Shown: positions 16,590 through 23,879 of the stretch, piece by piece
Layout: every line of letters starts with the position of its first letter
Numbering within the stretch: position 1 is the first letter of the stretch
NCBI RefSeq assembly: GCF_001499735.1
Contig: NZ_LN848257.1
Span: forward strand, 5,005,713-5,047,530
DNA from: Thiocapsa sp. KS1
GTDB taxonomy: Bacteria; Pseudomonadota; Gammaproteobacteria; Chromatiales; Chromatiaceae
Direction of reading: 5' to 3'
Length of the DNA: 41,818 nucleotides
Made by a program: the position numbers and the translations under genes
The notes under the pieces: generated by a model
Database searches by the model: none
What the model was told of the DNA's origin: nothing
Seen by the model: the letters and a program-made list of their open reading frames with translations, nothing else

Positions 16590-17951
16590 ATGAGCATTCG
16601 TAAGACCCGCAGCGGTTATGTCTGCAACGCCTGCGGAGCGCGCCAGCCGAAGTGGGCGGGTCAGTGCCCGGACTGCGGGGCTTGGAACAGCATGGTGGAG
16701 TCCGCGGAGATCCCACGCCCTGCCGTACGCAGCGGCTATGCGGGCGCGACGGAGTCGGCACGGATCGAGAGCTTGGCCGAGGTCAGTCCCGAGGATCGGG
16801 TTCGCATCAGCAGCGGGATCGGCGAGCTGGATCGCGTGCTGGGCGGTGGTCTGGTGACGGGCTCGGTGGTGTTGATCGGGGGGGATCCCGGCATCGGCAA
16901 ATCGACGCTCTTGCTTCAGGCAAGCGCCTCCCTGGCGCGCAGCCTACCGGTACTCTATGTCAGCGGCGAGGAGTCGCCGCAGCAGATCGGGCTGCGTGCC
17001 CATCGGCTCGGGCTGGCGGGCGAGGGCATCCGTTTGCTTGCCGAGACCCATGTCGAGGCGATCCTCGCGGCCGCCGCCCAAGAGCGGCCGCGGGTGATGG
17101 TGGTCGACTCCATCCAGACGCTCTACACCGACACCCTGCAGTCCGCCCCCGGCTCGGTTTCTCAGGTGCGCGAGTCGGCGGCGCAACTGGTTCGCTTCGC
17201 CAAGCAGCAGGACACGGTCGTCTTCCTGGTTGGCCATGTGACCAAGGACGGGACGCTGGCCGGTCCGCGGGTGTTGGAGCACATGGTCGACACCGTGCTC
17301 TATTTCGAAGGCGAGGCCGGCGGTGCCTTTCGCCTGATCCGTTCCATCAAAAACCGCTTCGGCGCCGTGCATGAGCTCGGTGTCTTCGCGATGGGCGACC
17401 GCGGTCTTCGCGAGGTCAAGAACCCCTCGGCGATCTTTCTCTCCCGCCACGACGAGGCGGTTCCGGGCAGCATCGTCATGGTCACGCGCGAGGGGACGCG
17501 GCCCCTGTTGGTCGAGGTGCAGGCGCTGGTCGACGAGAGTCCGCTCGCCAATCCGCGCCGAGTGGCCTTGGGGCTCGACGGCAATCGCCTGTCCATGCTG
17601 CTGGCCGTGCTGCATCGGCACGGCGGTGTGGCCATGTTCAACCAGGATGTCTTCGTGAACGTCGTCGGCGGGGTGCGGATTACGGAGACCGCCGTCGACC
17701 TGCCGCTCGTCATGGCGGTCTTGTCGAGCTATCGCGACCGACCGCTTCCGCTCGATCTTGCGGTCTTCGGCGAGATCGGCTTATCGGGCGAGGTCCGCCC
17801 GGTTCCCAATGGTCCGGATCGTCTGCGCGAGGCCGCCAAGCACGGGATTCGCCGGGCGATCGTGCCGCTCGGGAATGTCCCCAAGGAGGGCGTGGAGGGG
17901 TTGGAGATCACGACGGTTCGCACCCTGGGAGAGGCCCTCGACGGGGTCTGA
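16590..17951 (+). CDS. radA: DNA repair protein RadA (branch-migration helicase)
   Basis: RadA/Sms is a RecA-related ATPase that drives branch migration during recombinational repair. The 453-residue protein has an N-terminal four-cysteine zinc finger (C12, C15, C26, C29), a Walker A motif GGDPGIGKST at 97-106, the Walker B region VMVVDSIQTL, the RadA-specific KNRFG motif, and the C-terminal Lon-protease-like domain (LVEVQALVDES, GEIGLSGEVRPV). Length equals the usual ~455. The ATG at 16590 gives the canonical N-terminus. It is convergent with the CorC-type transporter gene. Confidence 0.97.
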   Translation: MSIRKTRSGYVCNACGARQPKWAGQCPDCGAWNSMVESAEIPRPAVRSGYAGATESARIESLAEVSPEDRVRISSGIGELDRVLGGGLVTGSVVLIGGDPGIGKSTLLLQASASLARSLPVLYVSGEESPQQIGLRAHRLGLAGEGIRLLAETHVEAILAAAAQERPRVMVVDSIQTLYTDTLQSAPGSVSQVRESAAQLVRFAKQQDTVVFLVGHVTKDGTLAGPRVLEHMVDTVLYFEGEAGGAFRLIRSIKNRFGAVHELGVFAMGDRGLREVKNPSAIFLSRHDEAVPGSIVMVTREGTRPLLVEVQALVDESPLANPRRVALGLDGNRLSMLLAVLHRHGGVAMFNQDVFVNVVGGVRITETAVDLPLVMAVLSSYRDRPLPLDLAVFGEIGLSGEVRPVPNGPDRLREAAKHGIRRAIVPLGNVPKEGVEGLEITTVRTLGEALDGV

Positions 17952-17967
17952 TCGCCGAGACCTGGTC

Positions 17968-17995
17968 CGGGTAACGCGGCAACGCCGGCTACCCG
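17968..17995. terminator. composite hairpin between convergent radA and corC-type genes
   Basis: CGGGTA at 17968-17973 pairs with TACCCG at 17990-17995 around an inner CGGC/GCCG stem. It fills the 37-bp gap and overlaps the last codons of the minus-strand gene, so it could serve both directions. No T-tract is present, hence low certainty. Confidence 0.35.
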
Positions 17996-19269
17996 AGTGC
18001 ACGCGCCTTGCGCGGCGGACGCGGCACGACCTTGATCGTCTTGACGCCGTTGTCGGCGGTCTGAAGGATCTCGATCGGATGGTCATGCAGCTTCAGGCTC
18101 GTGCCCGGCTCCGGGATGGTCTCGAGGTATTCCAGGATCAGCCCGTTCAGTGTCCTGGGCCCATCTGTCGGGAGATCCCAGCGCAACGCCCGATTGAGAT
18201 CCCGCACGCCGATGCTGCCGTCGATGAGCATGCTGCCGTCCTCTGCGCGATGGATTTCCAGGATGCTGTCGGCCGGGTCCGTGGTGAACTCCCCGACGAT
18301 CTCTTCGAGCAGGTCCGTCAGGGTGATGAGGCCCAGAAAATCGCCGTACTCGTCGACGACCAGACCGACGCGTCGCTTGCCGCGCTGAAAATTGAGCAGT
18401 TGCTGGTAGAGCGGCGTGCCTTCGGGGACATAGTAGGGCTCGCGGGCGATTGCACGCAGATGCTCCTTGTCCAAGCCTTGCTCCAGCAGCGCGTGCAGGG
18501 CGTGCTTCGCATGGAAGACGCCGATGACGTTGTCCATGCTGCCGTCGAACAGCGGCATCCGCGTGTAGCTGGAGTTGCGGATCGCCTGCAGGATCTCGTC
18601 TTCGCTGTCCTGAAGGTCGACGCCTTCGACCTCGTTGCGCGGGATCATGATGTCCTCGACCGTCGCGCGCTCCAGATCCAGGATACCGAGCAGCATGGAG
18701 CGGCTGCGCTCCGGGATCATGGCGCCGGCCTCGCTGACCACGGTGCGCAGCTCCTCCGCGCTCAACGCGGTCTCCGGGGTGCCGTCGGTTCTGATCCCCA
18801 TCAGGCGGAGCAGCCCGTTGGTGAAGAGGTTGACGAACCAGACGACCGGGTACAGCAGTTTCAGCAAGGGTTTGTAGATGTAGGCCGCCGGGTAGGCCAG
18901 GCGCTCGGGATGCAGCGTGCCGTAGGTCTTGGGTGCCACCTCCGAGAAGATGAGGATCACCAGGGTCAACAAGCCAGCCGCGATGCCGATCGCGGCCTCG
19001 CCGCCGAGGCGCAAGGCGATGATGGTGGCCAGCGAGGAGGCCATGATGTTGACGAAGTTGTTCCCGAGCAGGATGAGCCCGATCAAACGGTCGGGTCGCT
19101 CGAGGAGCGCGCGGGCCGTGCGGGCACCCCGGTGGCCACGGTCCGCCAGGTGCTTGAGCTTGTAACGGTTGATGGTGAGGAGGGCCGTCTCCGATCCGGA
19201 GAAGAAGGCCGATAGAACCAACAAGACGACCAACGCGAGAAACAGACCTGGCAGCGAGAATTCATCCAC
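17989..19269 (-). CDS. CNNM/HlyC-CorC family transporter (DUF21, CBS pair, CorC domain)
   Basis: The 426-residue protein has three parts in order: an N-terminal DUF21 membrane domain with four hydrophobic segments (LFLALVVLLVLSAFFSGSETALLTINRYKLKHLADRGHRGA is the family signature), a CBS-domain pair (from about MIPRNEVEGVDL to LTDLLEEIVGEF), and a C-terminal CorC/HlyC domain. It resembles E. coli YfjD/CorB. Family members are Mg2+ (and Co2+) exporters or efflux regulators; the old haemolysin name is misleading. The start at 19269 gives the expected short N-terminus. It stands alone, with rdgC divergent on its upstream side. Confidence 0.92.
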   Translation of the reverse strand: MDEFSLPGLFLALVVLLVLSAFFSGSETALLTINRYKLKHLADRGHRGARTARALLERPDRLIGLILLGNNFVNIMASSLATIIALRLGGEAAIGIAAGLLTLVILIFSEVAPKTYGTLHPERLAYPAAYIYKPLLKLLYPVVWFVNLFTNGLLRLMGIRTDGTPETALSAEELRTVVSEAGAMIPERSRSMLLGILDLERATVEDIMIPRNEVEGVDLQDSEDEILQAIRNSSYTRMPLFDGSMDNVIGVFHAKHALHALLEQGLDKEHLRAIAREPYYVPEGTPLYQQLLNFQRGKRRVGLVVDEYGDFLGLITLTDLLEEIVGEFTTDPADSILEIHRAEDGSMLIDGSIGVRDLNRALRWDLPTDGPRTLNGLILEYLETIPEPGTSLKLHDHPIEILQTADNGVKTIKVVPRPPRKARALG

Positions 19270-19500
19270 ATTGGATTCCGAGCTTGGCGACGGGGCGTGC
19301 GTCCCTACAGTATACCGGGAGCGTTGCGAAACCGTGTTTCGCCGTCTGCACCGGCATGCGACGCGGCTTGCCCTGAACGGCCCGCCGATCGAGCGGAGTC
19401 GACCTGCATCGCGACGTCGAATTTCACCGACCGGTTGCCTCGCCGCTTGCAGTTCGCCGGCGCTCGGTCATAATCCCGGCCTTTTTGACCGGGGCCGACC

Positions 19501-20502
19501 ATGTTCAAGAATGTCCGATTGTATCGACTGGGGCGCCCGTTCGGCCTCGACGCGGCCGCACTCGAGGGCCGTCTCGACGAGCGCCGCTTTCGGCCGTGCG
19601 GCCCGCTCGAAACCGCGACGATGGGCTGGGCGGCACCGCTCGGGGACGGCTCGACCGCGCTGGTTCATGCGGTTTCGGGTTGTTTCCTGGTCTGCTCGCG
19701 CAAGCAGGAGCGCCTGCTTCCGTCGGCCGCCGTCGCCGAGGCCGTCGAGGAGCGTGTCGGGGAGATCGAGACCAACGAGGCACGCGACGTCGGCCGCGCC
19801 GAGCGGCGCCGTTTGCGCGAGCAGGTCATGGCCGAGATGCTCCCGCGGGCCTTCACGCGCTCGCGCCGCACCCTGCTCTATGTCGACACCGAGGCCGGCT
19901 GGCTGGTGGTCGACGCTGCGAGCGATCGGCAGGCCGAGGACGTGATCTCGCTGCTGCGCGAGACCATCGAAACGCTGCCTGCGCGCCCCCCCGCGCCTCG
20001 CATGGAGCTGCCCAAGGTGATGACCGGCTGGCTCCTGAACGGCGATGCGCCGAGCGATTTCCAGATCGGCGATGCCTGCGAGCTGCGCGATGTCGCCGAC
20101 ACCGCGAGCCTGATACGCTGTCGCGGACAGGACCTTTCCAGCGAGGAGATCCTTGCCCATCTGCGCGTCGGCAAGCAGGTCTTGAAGCTGGCCCTGAGCT
20201 GGGACGAGCGACTCGATTTCGTCCTGGCCGAGGACATGTCGCTGAAACGTCTGCGGGTCGGAGACGCCCTGCTCAACGAGCTGGACGACGGCGATCTCGA
20301 GCCCGCAGCGCGCATGGACGCCGAGCTTGCGATCCTGGCGCTGCAGATGCGCGAGCTGATCGCCCGATTGGATGCAATCTTCGGGCTCGTCGGCGATGAG
20401 GATGCGGCCGGCACGCCGGTCCCGGTCCCGCAGGCCGAATCCGCATCCGCGCCAGTGAAGGTCGCGCCTTCGTCGACGGAGCCGCCGCCGTGGGTCGAGT
20501 GA
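19501..20502 (+). CDS. rdgC: recombination-associated protein RdgC
   Basis: RdgC is a ring-shaped, non-specific DNA-binding protein that restrains RecA-mediated recombination. The start MFKNVRLYRLGRPF, the segment ALVHAVSGCFLVCSRKQERLLPSAAVAEAV, LPRAFTRSRRTLLYVD and VMTGWLLNGDAPSDFQIGDACELRD are the family pattern. At 333 residues it is about 30 longer than E. coli RdgC (303); the excess is a Pro/Ala/Ser-rich C-terminal tail after residue 300. It is monocistronic and convergent with the esterase gene across a repeat-rich gap. Confidence 0.95.
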   Translation: MFKNVRLYRLGRPFGLDAAALEGRLDERRFRPCGPLETATMGWAAPLGDGSTALVHAVSGCFLVCSRKQERLLPSAAVAEAVEERVGEIETNEARDVGRAERRRLREQVMAEMLPRAFTRSRRTLLYVDTEAGWLVVDAASDRQAEDVISLLRETIETLPARPPAPRMELPKVMTGWLLNGDAPSDFQIGDACELRDVADTASLIRCRGQDLSSEEILAHLRVGKQVLKLALSWDERLDFVLAEDMSLKRLRVGDALLNELDDGDLEPAARMDAELAILALQMRELIARLDAIFGLVGDEDAAGTPVPVPQAESASAPVKVAPSSTEPPPWVE

Positions 20503-20554
20503 AGGGAGATTGAGCCGCCGGCGGTTGGGAAGAGCCTCCAGCCTCAACCCTGTA

Positions 20555-20573
20555 GGGGCGAATTTATTCGCCC
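20555..20573. repeat. short palindrome GGGGCGAATTTATTCGCCC
   Basis: This is a near-perfect palindrome within TGTAGGGGCGAATTTATTCGCCCGTAC. A related one, GGGGCGAATAAATTCGCCCC, lies at 20698-20717. Such 'GGGGCGAAT' palindromes are widespread dispersed repeats in proteobacteria and cyanobacteria; here they bracket another repeat. Confidence 0.8.
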
Positions 20574-20613
20574 GTACACTCTGGACGCTGATGACCGATA
20601 GCTGATCACCGCC

Positions 20614-20688
20614 CATAGGTTGAGCTGACGATAGGAAGCACAACTTCCGCCGGGGGGCGGTTGTGCCTCGCACGGCTCGGCACAACCA
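20614..20688. repeat. dispersed palindromic repeat, GTAGGTTGTGC family, copy 2
   Basis: This unit of about 75 bp (CATAGGTTGAGCTGACG ... CTCGGCACAACC) matches the reverse complement of 3554-3629 by eye at roughly 80 percent, including the shared words TAGGAAGCACAAC and GGTTGTGCCTCGCA. It is flanked by the GGGGCGAAT palindromes. Confidence 0.8.
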
Positions 20689-20697
20689 CGCCCTGTC

Positions 20698-20717
20698 GGG
20701 GCGAATAAATTCGCCCC
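20698..20717. repeat. short palindrome GGGGCGAATAAATTCGCCCC
   Basis: Perfect 20-bp palindrome, sister of the one at 20555-20573, in opposite effective orientation at the other edge of the repeat cluster. Confidence 0.8.
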
Positions 20718-20786
20718 TGCCTTCCGACAGCTGATCACGGGGGCACGAGCACCCCCGGCTCATGCCGAAAAGACCCTATCCGAAGC

Positions 20787-20824
20787 CGCCGCAGCCTGAG
20801 CGCAGCCGCGCTCAGGCTGCGGCG
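20787..20824 (-). terminator. 17-bp perfect hairpin overlapping the esterase stop codon
   Basis: Arms 20787-20803 and 20808-20824 are exactly complementary with a 4-base loop. The stem includes the last four codons and the stop of the minus-strand esterase gene (stop at 20812-20814). A short T-rich run (TCTTTTC on the minus strand) follows about 13 bases later, so intrinsic termination is possible but not canonical. Confidence 0.6.
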
Positions 20825-22092
20825 CTGCGGGCATGCCGCATGAAGAATCGCAGTATCTCGCGGCTGGCGTCGGGTCCGCGCGGCTCGGTGTAGGAGCCGT
20901 CCGAGCTGCCGCCCGACCAGGCGTGGCCGGCGCCGTGCAGGATCCATTGCTCCAGCTGCGCCCGTCCTGCCTCGTCCGCGTAGACGCTTCGGGTGTAGCG
21001 GATTCCCCCGGCCGATTCGCCCTGACCGAGCGTCTTGCGTAGACGCGCCACCCCCGGCGATCCGGCGATGACCTGATCGGCGTTGACCGGGTTGACGGTG
21101 GTGTCGCGATCGCCGTGAAAGACGATGGTCGGGACCAATGGCGCCTTGCCGTCCGACCCTTGGTGCCGATCGCCCGAGGTGTCCTGAGACGATCCGCCCT
21201 GACGCATCGCCGCAAGTGCCGACGGCATGTCGTCGGCGGCCCCGTAGGCCAGCCCGGAGTGCACTCCGATCGCGGCGTAGAGGTCCGGGTAGGTGGCTCC
21301 CATGATCGCCGCGGCGGCCCCGCCGGCCGAGAGTCCGGCGATGTAGACGCGATCGGGGTCGACCGCGTAATCGCGGATGATCTCGCGGGTGATGCCGGCG
21401 ATCAGCGCAGGCTCGCCGCGACCACGCTGTTGGTCTTCGGTGCTGAACCAGCTCCAGCATTTGGAGACGTTGGCCGACGGAGATTGCGCCGGATAGGCGA
21501 CCAGGAACAGCTGCTCCTCGGCCAAGGCGTTCATGCCGGTGCCGAGCGCGAAGTCGTCGGGCGACTGGGTGCATCCGTGCAGCATCACCACCAGGGGCAG
21601 CGGCTGGCCGCGGTAGCCGCTCGGGATGTAGAGCTTGTAGGCGAGGGTGCCCGCGGAAGCGGTGTAGCGATGTTCCTCGAACCGCGCCCCCTCCGGGAGC
21701 GCGACCGGCGCACGGTCGATCGGGAATCCGGTCCTTCGACCGGGCACGCGTCCCGAGAGCCGTTGCTTCATCCGGCCGAGCACGCCGCGCAAGACCTCGG
21801 GGATCTTGGGCACTGCAACGCCGCTGCGATGTCCCGAGGCATGCTCTGCGGGGGCCGGATCGCCATCCGATCCAGGCGCAGTCCAGGCGCCCCCTGTGTG
21901 CGGGGCAGGCGGCTGCATGTCGAGTATGCTCGAGGTGCTCCCGGACGGCGTCGGTCCCGCATCGCGCACCGAGCCGGGCGCCGCAGGCGCATCGACCTGA
22001 GCGCCGCGCAGCATGGCCATGGCGTCCTGGAGCCGACCTTCGCGGGTCAGGCGGGTCACTTCGGCCATGTCGATCTTGAGCAAAGAGGTCAT
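20812..22092 (-). CDS. PHB depolymerase family esterase
   Basis: This is a 426-residue alpha/beta hydrolase of the LpqC/poly-3-hydroxybutyrate depolymerase-like family. The catalytic serine is S255 in IAGLSAGGAAA, with probable D330 (FHGDRDTTVN) and H390 (LHGAGHAWSGG). The oxyanion region VVMLHGCTQSPDDFALGTGMN is highly typical. About 135 residues precede the catalytic domain: a short helix (MAEVTRLTREGRLQDAMAML) that many of these esterases share, then a low-complexity linker. No signal peptide is visible, so it may act inside the cell on PHB oligomers or other short-chain esters. It follows a ribbon-helix-helix regulator gene by 71 bp on the same strand. Start: ATG at 22092. Confidence 0.9.
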   Translation of the reverse strand: MTSLLKIDMAEVTRLTREGRLQDAMAMLRGAQVDAPAAPGSVRDAGPTPSGSTSSILDMQPPAPHTGGAWTAPGSDGDPAPAEHASGHRSGVAVPKIPEVLRGVLGRMKQRLSGRVPGRRTGFPIDRAPVALPEGARFEEHRYTASAGTLAYKLYIPSGYRGQPLPLVVMLHGCTQSPDDFALGTGMNALAEEQLFLVAYPAQSPSANVSKCWSWFSTEDQQRGRGEPALIAGITREIIRDYAVDPDRVYIAGLSAGGAAAAIMGATYPDLYAAIGVHSGLAYGAADDMPSALAAMRQGGSSQDTSGDRHQGSDGKAPLVPTIVFHGDRDTTVNPVNADQVIAGSPGVARLRKTLGQGESAGGIRYTRSVYADEAGRAQLEQWILHGAGHAWSGGSSDGSYTEPRGPDASREILRFFMRHARSAAA

Positions 22093-22163
22093 GAGTGTTG
22101 GGTCCTGGAGTCGAGAAGTTCGGCGCGGGCGCGCCCTGCTGCCGTGCCGCGTGGCGGGTTCCC

Positions 22164-22583
22164 TCATCGGATGCGGTCGCGCAACGCGGCCTTCACCGCG
22201 GGACCGGCTTGGAGGGCGCCGAGCACATGGACCGAGGCGATGGTCTTGCGTGCGAGATCGGCAGGCACGTCATCGGCGATGACGACGAGGCCGAGTACCT
22301 GGATGTGGAGGGTCTCGCCCGCCGCCTGCACCCGTTCCAGCTCATGCCGGTCGTACCGGCGCAGGCCCAGGTCGAGGCGGTGTCTGGCGACCGATTGGCG
22401 CACCGCCTCGCCGTGACGATCGAGCTGGCTGCGGATCGCGGTGCGGATGAAGTCAGTGCGGTTGGAGTAGAAGCCCTCCTGCACCAGCAGATCGACATGG
22501 CCCAAGTCCACGTAACCGAGGTTGATCGTGATCTTCTCGCTGTCGACCGGTTTTCGACGGATCTCTTGAAGCTCGCCTGACAT
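22164..22583 (-). CDS. CopG/ribbon-helix-helix family transcriptional regulator
   Basis: The 139-residue protein is read from the ATG at 22583, which has AAAGGG nine bases upstream; a second ATG at 22592 lies too close to that site. Residues about 15-60 (SEKITINLGYVDLGHVDLLVQEGFYSNRTDFIRTAIRSQLDRHG) form the RHH fold: a DNA-reading strand followed by two helices. The C-terminal half (YDRHELERVQAAGETLHIQVLGLVVIADDVPADLARKTI) is a beta-rich oligomerisation or ligand part seen in relatives annotated as CopG-type regulators next to PHB esterases. It probably controls itself and the esterase; see the inverted repeat at 22598-22617. Confidence 0.85.
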   Translation of the reverse strand: MSGELQEIRRKPVDSEKITINLGYVDLGHVDLLVQEGFYSNRTDFIRTAIRSQLDRHGEAVRQSVARHRLDLGLRRYDRHELERVQAAGETLHIQVLGLVVIADDVPADLARKTIASVHVLGALQAGPAVKAALRDRIR

Positions 22584-22597
22584 CTTCGCCATCCCTT

Positions 22598-22617
22598 TAC
22601 CATCTGTATGGATGGTA
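22598..22617. promoter_or_regulatory. inverted repeat, candidate operator of the RHH regulator
   Basis: TACCATC at 22598-22604 and GATGGTA at 22611-22617 form a perfect 7-bp dyad separated by six bases, 15 bp upstream of the regulator start and adjoining its ribosome-binding site. Autoregulation through short dyads or tandem sites is usual for ribbon-helix-helix proteins. The assignment is inference from position and symmetry. Confidence 0.5.
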
Positions 22618-22689
22618 TTGGGGTGCGGCTGGCGATTGCAAGGATGGACCCACGGCGATCCGCCGTCCATCCCCGCCTTCCGAGCGCCG

Positions 22690-22744
22690 TTGGATGGGAT
22701 CGGCCCCGGCAGACGTGACGACTGCTGGAGCGGGCGCGGTTTAA
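22690..22744. repeat. partial copy of the 86-87 bp TTAAACCGCG element
   Basis: These 55 bases (TTGGATGGGATCGGCCCC ... GCGCGGTTTAA) align without gaps to 32046-32100, the right two thirds of the element after dnaJ, with about eight differences. A left end comparable to TTAAACCGCG is not recognisable near 22658, so this copy is truncated or decayed. A complete copy follows 21 bp later. Confidence 0.7.
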
Positions 22745-22765
22745 GCTATTGAAAAATTTATTATT

Positions 22766-22851
22766 TTAAACCGCGTCCATCGTAAGGGCTGCGGATGCAC
22801 CAAACGTCGAACCCACTCGAAGATGAGCATTTCGCTCTGGACGCGGTTTAA
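22766..22851. mobile_element. 86-bp MITE-like element, copy 1, perfect 14-bp inverted ends
   Basis: TTAAACCGCGTCCA at 22766-22779 is the exact inverted complement of TGGACGCGGTTTAA at 22838-22851. The right end overlaps the 3' end of the epimerase gene, whose TAA stop (22848-22850, minus strand) lies inside the terminal repeat. No coding capacity. Confidence 0.7.
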
Positions 22852-23855
22852 ACGCGGTAGAAGCCTCGATACCACTCCACAAACCGCGCCACCCCTTCGC
22901 CGACCGGGGTATCCGGGCAGTAGCCGGTATTGCGCACCAGGTCGGTGACATCCGCATAGGTGTCGGGGACATCGCCCGGCTGCAGGGGGAGCAGGTTGAT
23001 CTGCGCCTTGCGACCCAACGCCTCCTCGAGGTAGGCGATGTAATCCATCAGCTCGACCGGCTTGTTGTTGCCGATGTTGTAGATGCGATAGGGCCCCTGA
23101 CTGGTCGCGGGATCGGGCTGTGCGCCGGACCAGGTCGGATCCCCGGTCGGCACGTGATCCAGGACACGGATGACGCCTTCCACGATATCGTCGACGAAGG
23201 TGAAGTCGCGACGGTGTTTGCCGTAGTTGAAGACGTCGATCGGCTCGCCGGCGAGGATGGCGCGGGTGAATTTGAAGAGGGCCATGTCGGGCCGTCCCCA
23301 GGGGCCGTAGACGGTGAAGAACCGCAGGCCGGTGGTGGGGATCCGATACAGATGGCTGTAGGTGTGCGCCATGAGCTCGTTGGCCTTCTTGCTGGCGGCA
23401 TAGAGGCTCAAGGGGTGATCGACGTTGTGATGGATCGAGAAGGGCATGGCGGTGTTGGCGCCGTAGACCGAGCTGCTCGAGGCGTAGACCAGGTGCTCGA
23501 CGCCGACATCCCGACAGCCTTCCAGGATGTGCGCGAAGCCGACCAGGTTGGTATTGACGTAGGCCATCGGGTTTTCGATGGAGTAGCGCACGCCGGCTTG
23601 GGCCGCGAGGTGCACGACCCGATCCGGGCGGTGCAGGGCGAAAAGCTCGCGCATGCGTGCACCGTCCTCGATGTCGACGCGCTCGTCGCGGAAGCCTTCC
23701 AACGGCAGGGTGCGGGCGAGTCGCGCCTCCTTGAGGGCGACATCGTAGTAGTCGTTCAGGTTGTCGATCCCGATCACCTCGTCGCCGCGGGCGAGGAGTC
23801 TTAGAGACAGGGCCGAGCCGATAAAACCGGCGCTGCCGGTCACCATGACTTTCAT
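22848..23855 (-). CDS. NAD-dependent UDP-sugar epimerase (UDP-glucuronate 4-epimerase-like)
   Basis: This is a 335-residue extended short-chain dehydrogenase/reductase. NAD-binding GSAGFIGS is at 7-14, NLNDYYDVALKEARL is typical of the UDP-glucuronate epimerase subgroup, the serine/threonine segment is ASSSSVYG, and the catalytic pair is Y152-x3-K156 in YAASKKANE. The length and the sequences TGLRFFTVYGPWGRPDMA and FNYGKHRRDFTFVDDIVEGV match CapI/Gla-type UDP-glucuronate 4-epimerases, which make UDP-galacturonate for surface polysaccharide or LPS. The start at 23855 has GGAG seven bases upstream, 24 bp after recN, so it is probably co-transcribed with nadK-recN. Its stop codon is contributed by a repeat element. 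Confidence 0.9.
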   Translation of the reverse strand: MKVMVTGSAGFIGSALSLRLLARGDEVIGIDNLNDYYDVALKEARLARTLPLEGFRDERVDIEDGARMRELFALHRPDRVVHLAAQAGVRYSIENPMAYVNTNLVGFAHILEGCRDVGVEHLVYASSSSVYGANTAMPFSIHHNVDHPLSLYAASKKANELMAHTYSHLYRIPTTGLRFFTVYGPWGRPDMALFKFTRAILAGEPIDVFNYGKHRRDFTFVDDIVEGVIRVLDHVPTGDPTWSGAQPDPATSQGPYRIYNIGNNKPVELMDYIAYLEEALGRKAQINLLPLQPGDVPDTYADVTDLVRNTGYCPDTPVGEGVARFVEWYRGFYRV

Positions 23856-23879
23856 GCATCTACTCCGTGGTATTGAGCG

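Larger units (their letters stand above)
20503..20811. other. 309-bp repeat-packed space between convergent rdgC and esterase genes
   Basis: It contains two short palindromes (20555-20573 and 20698-20717), a copy of the GTAGGTTGTGC-family repeat between them, repeated AGCTGATCAC words near 20600 and 20730, and the hairpin at the end of the esterase gene. No gene is visible. Confidence 0.8.

Noticed and set aside
17758-19215. 485-codon plus-strand frame opposite the CorC-type transporter gene
   Set aside because: Antisense shadow running out of the end of radA; no domain features.
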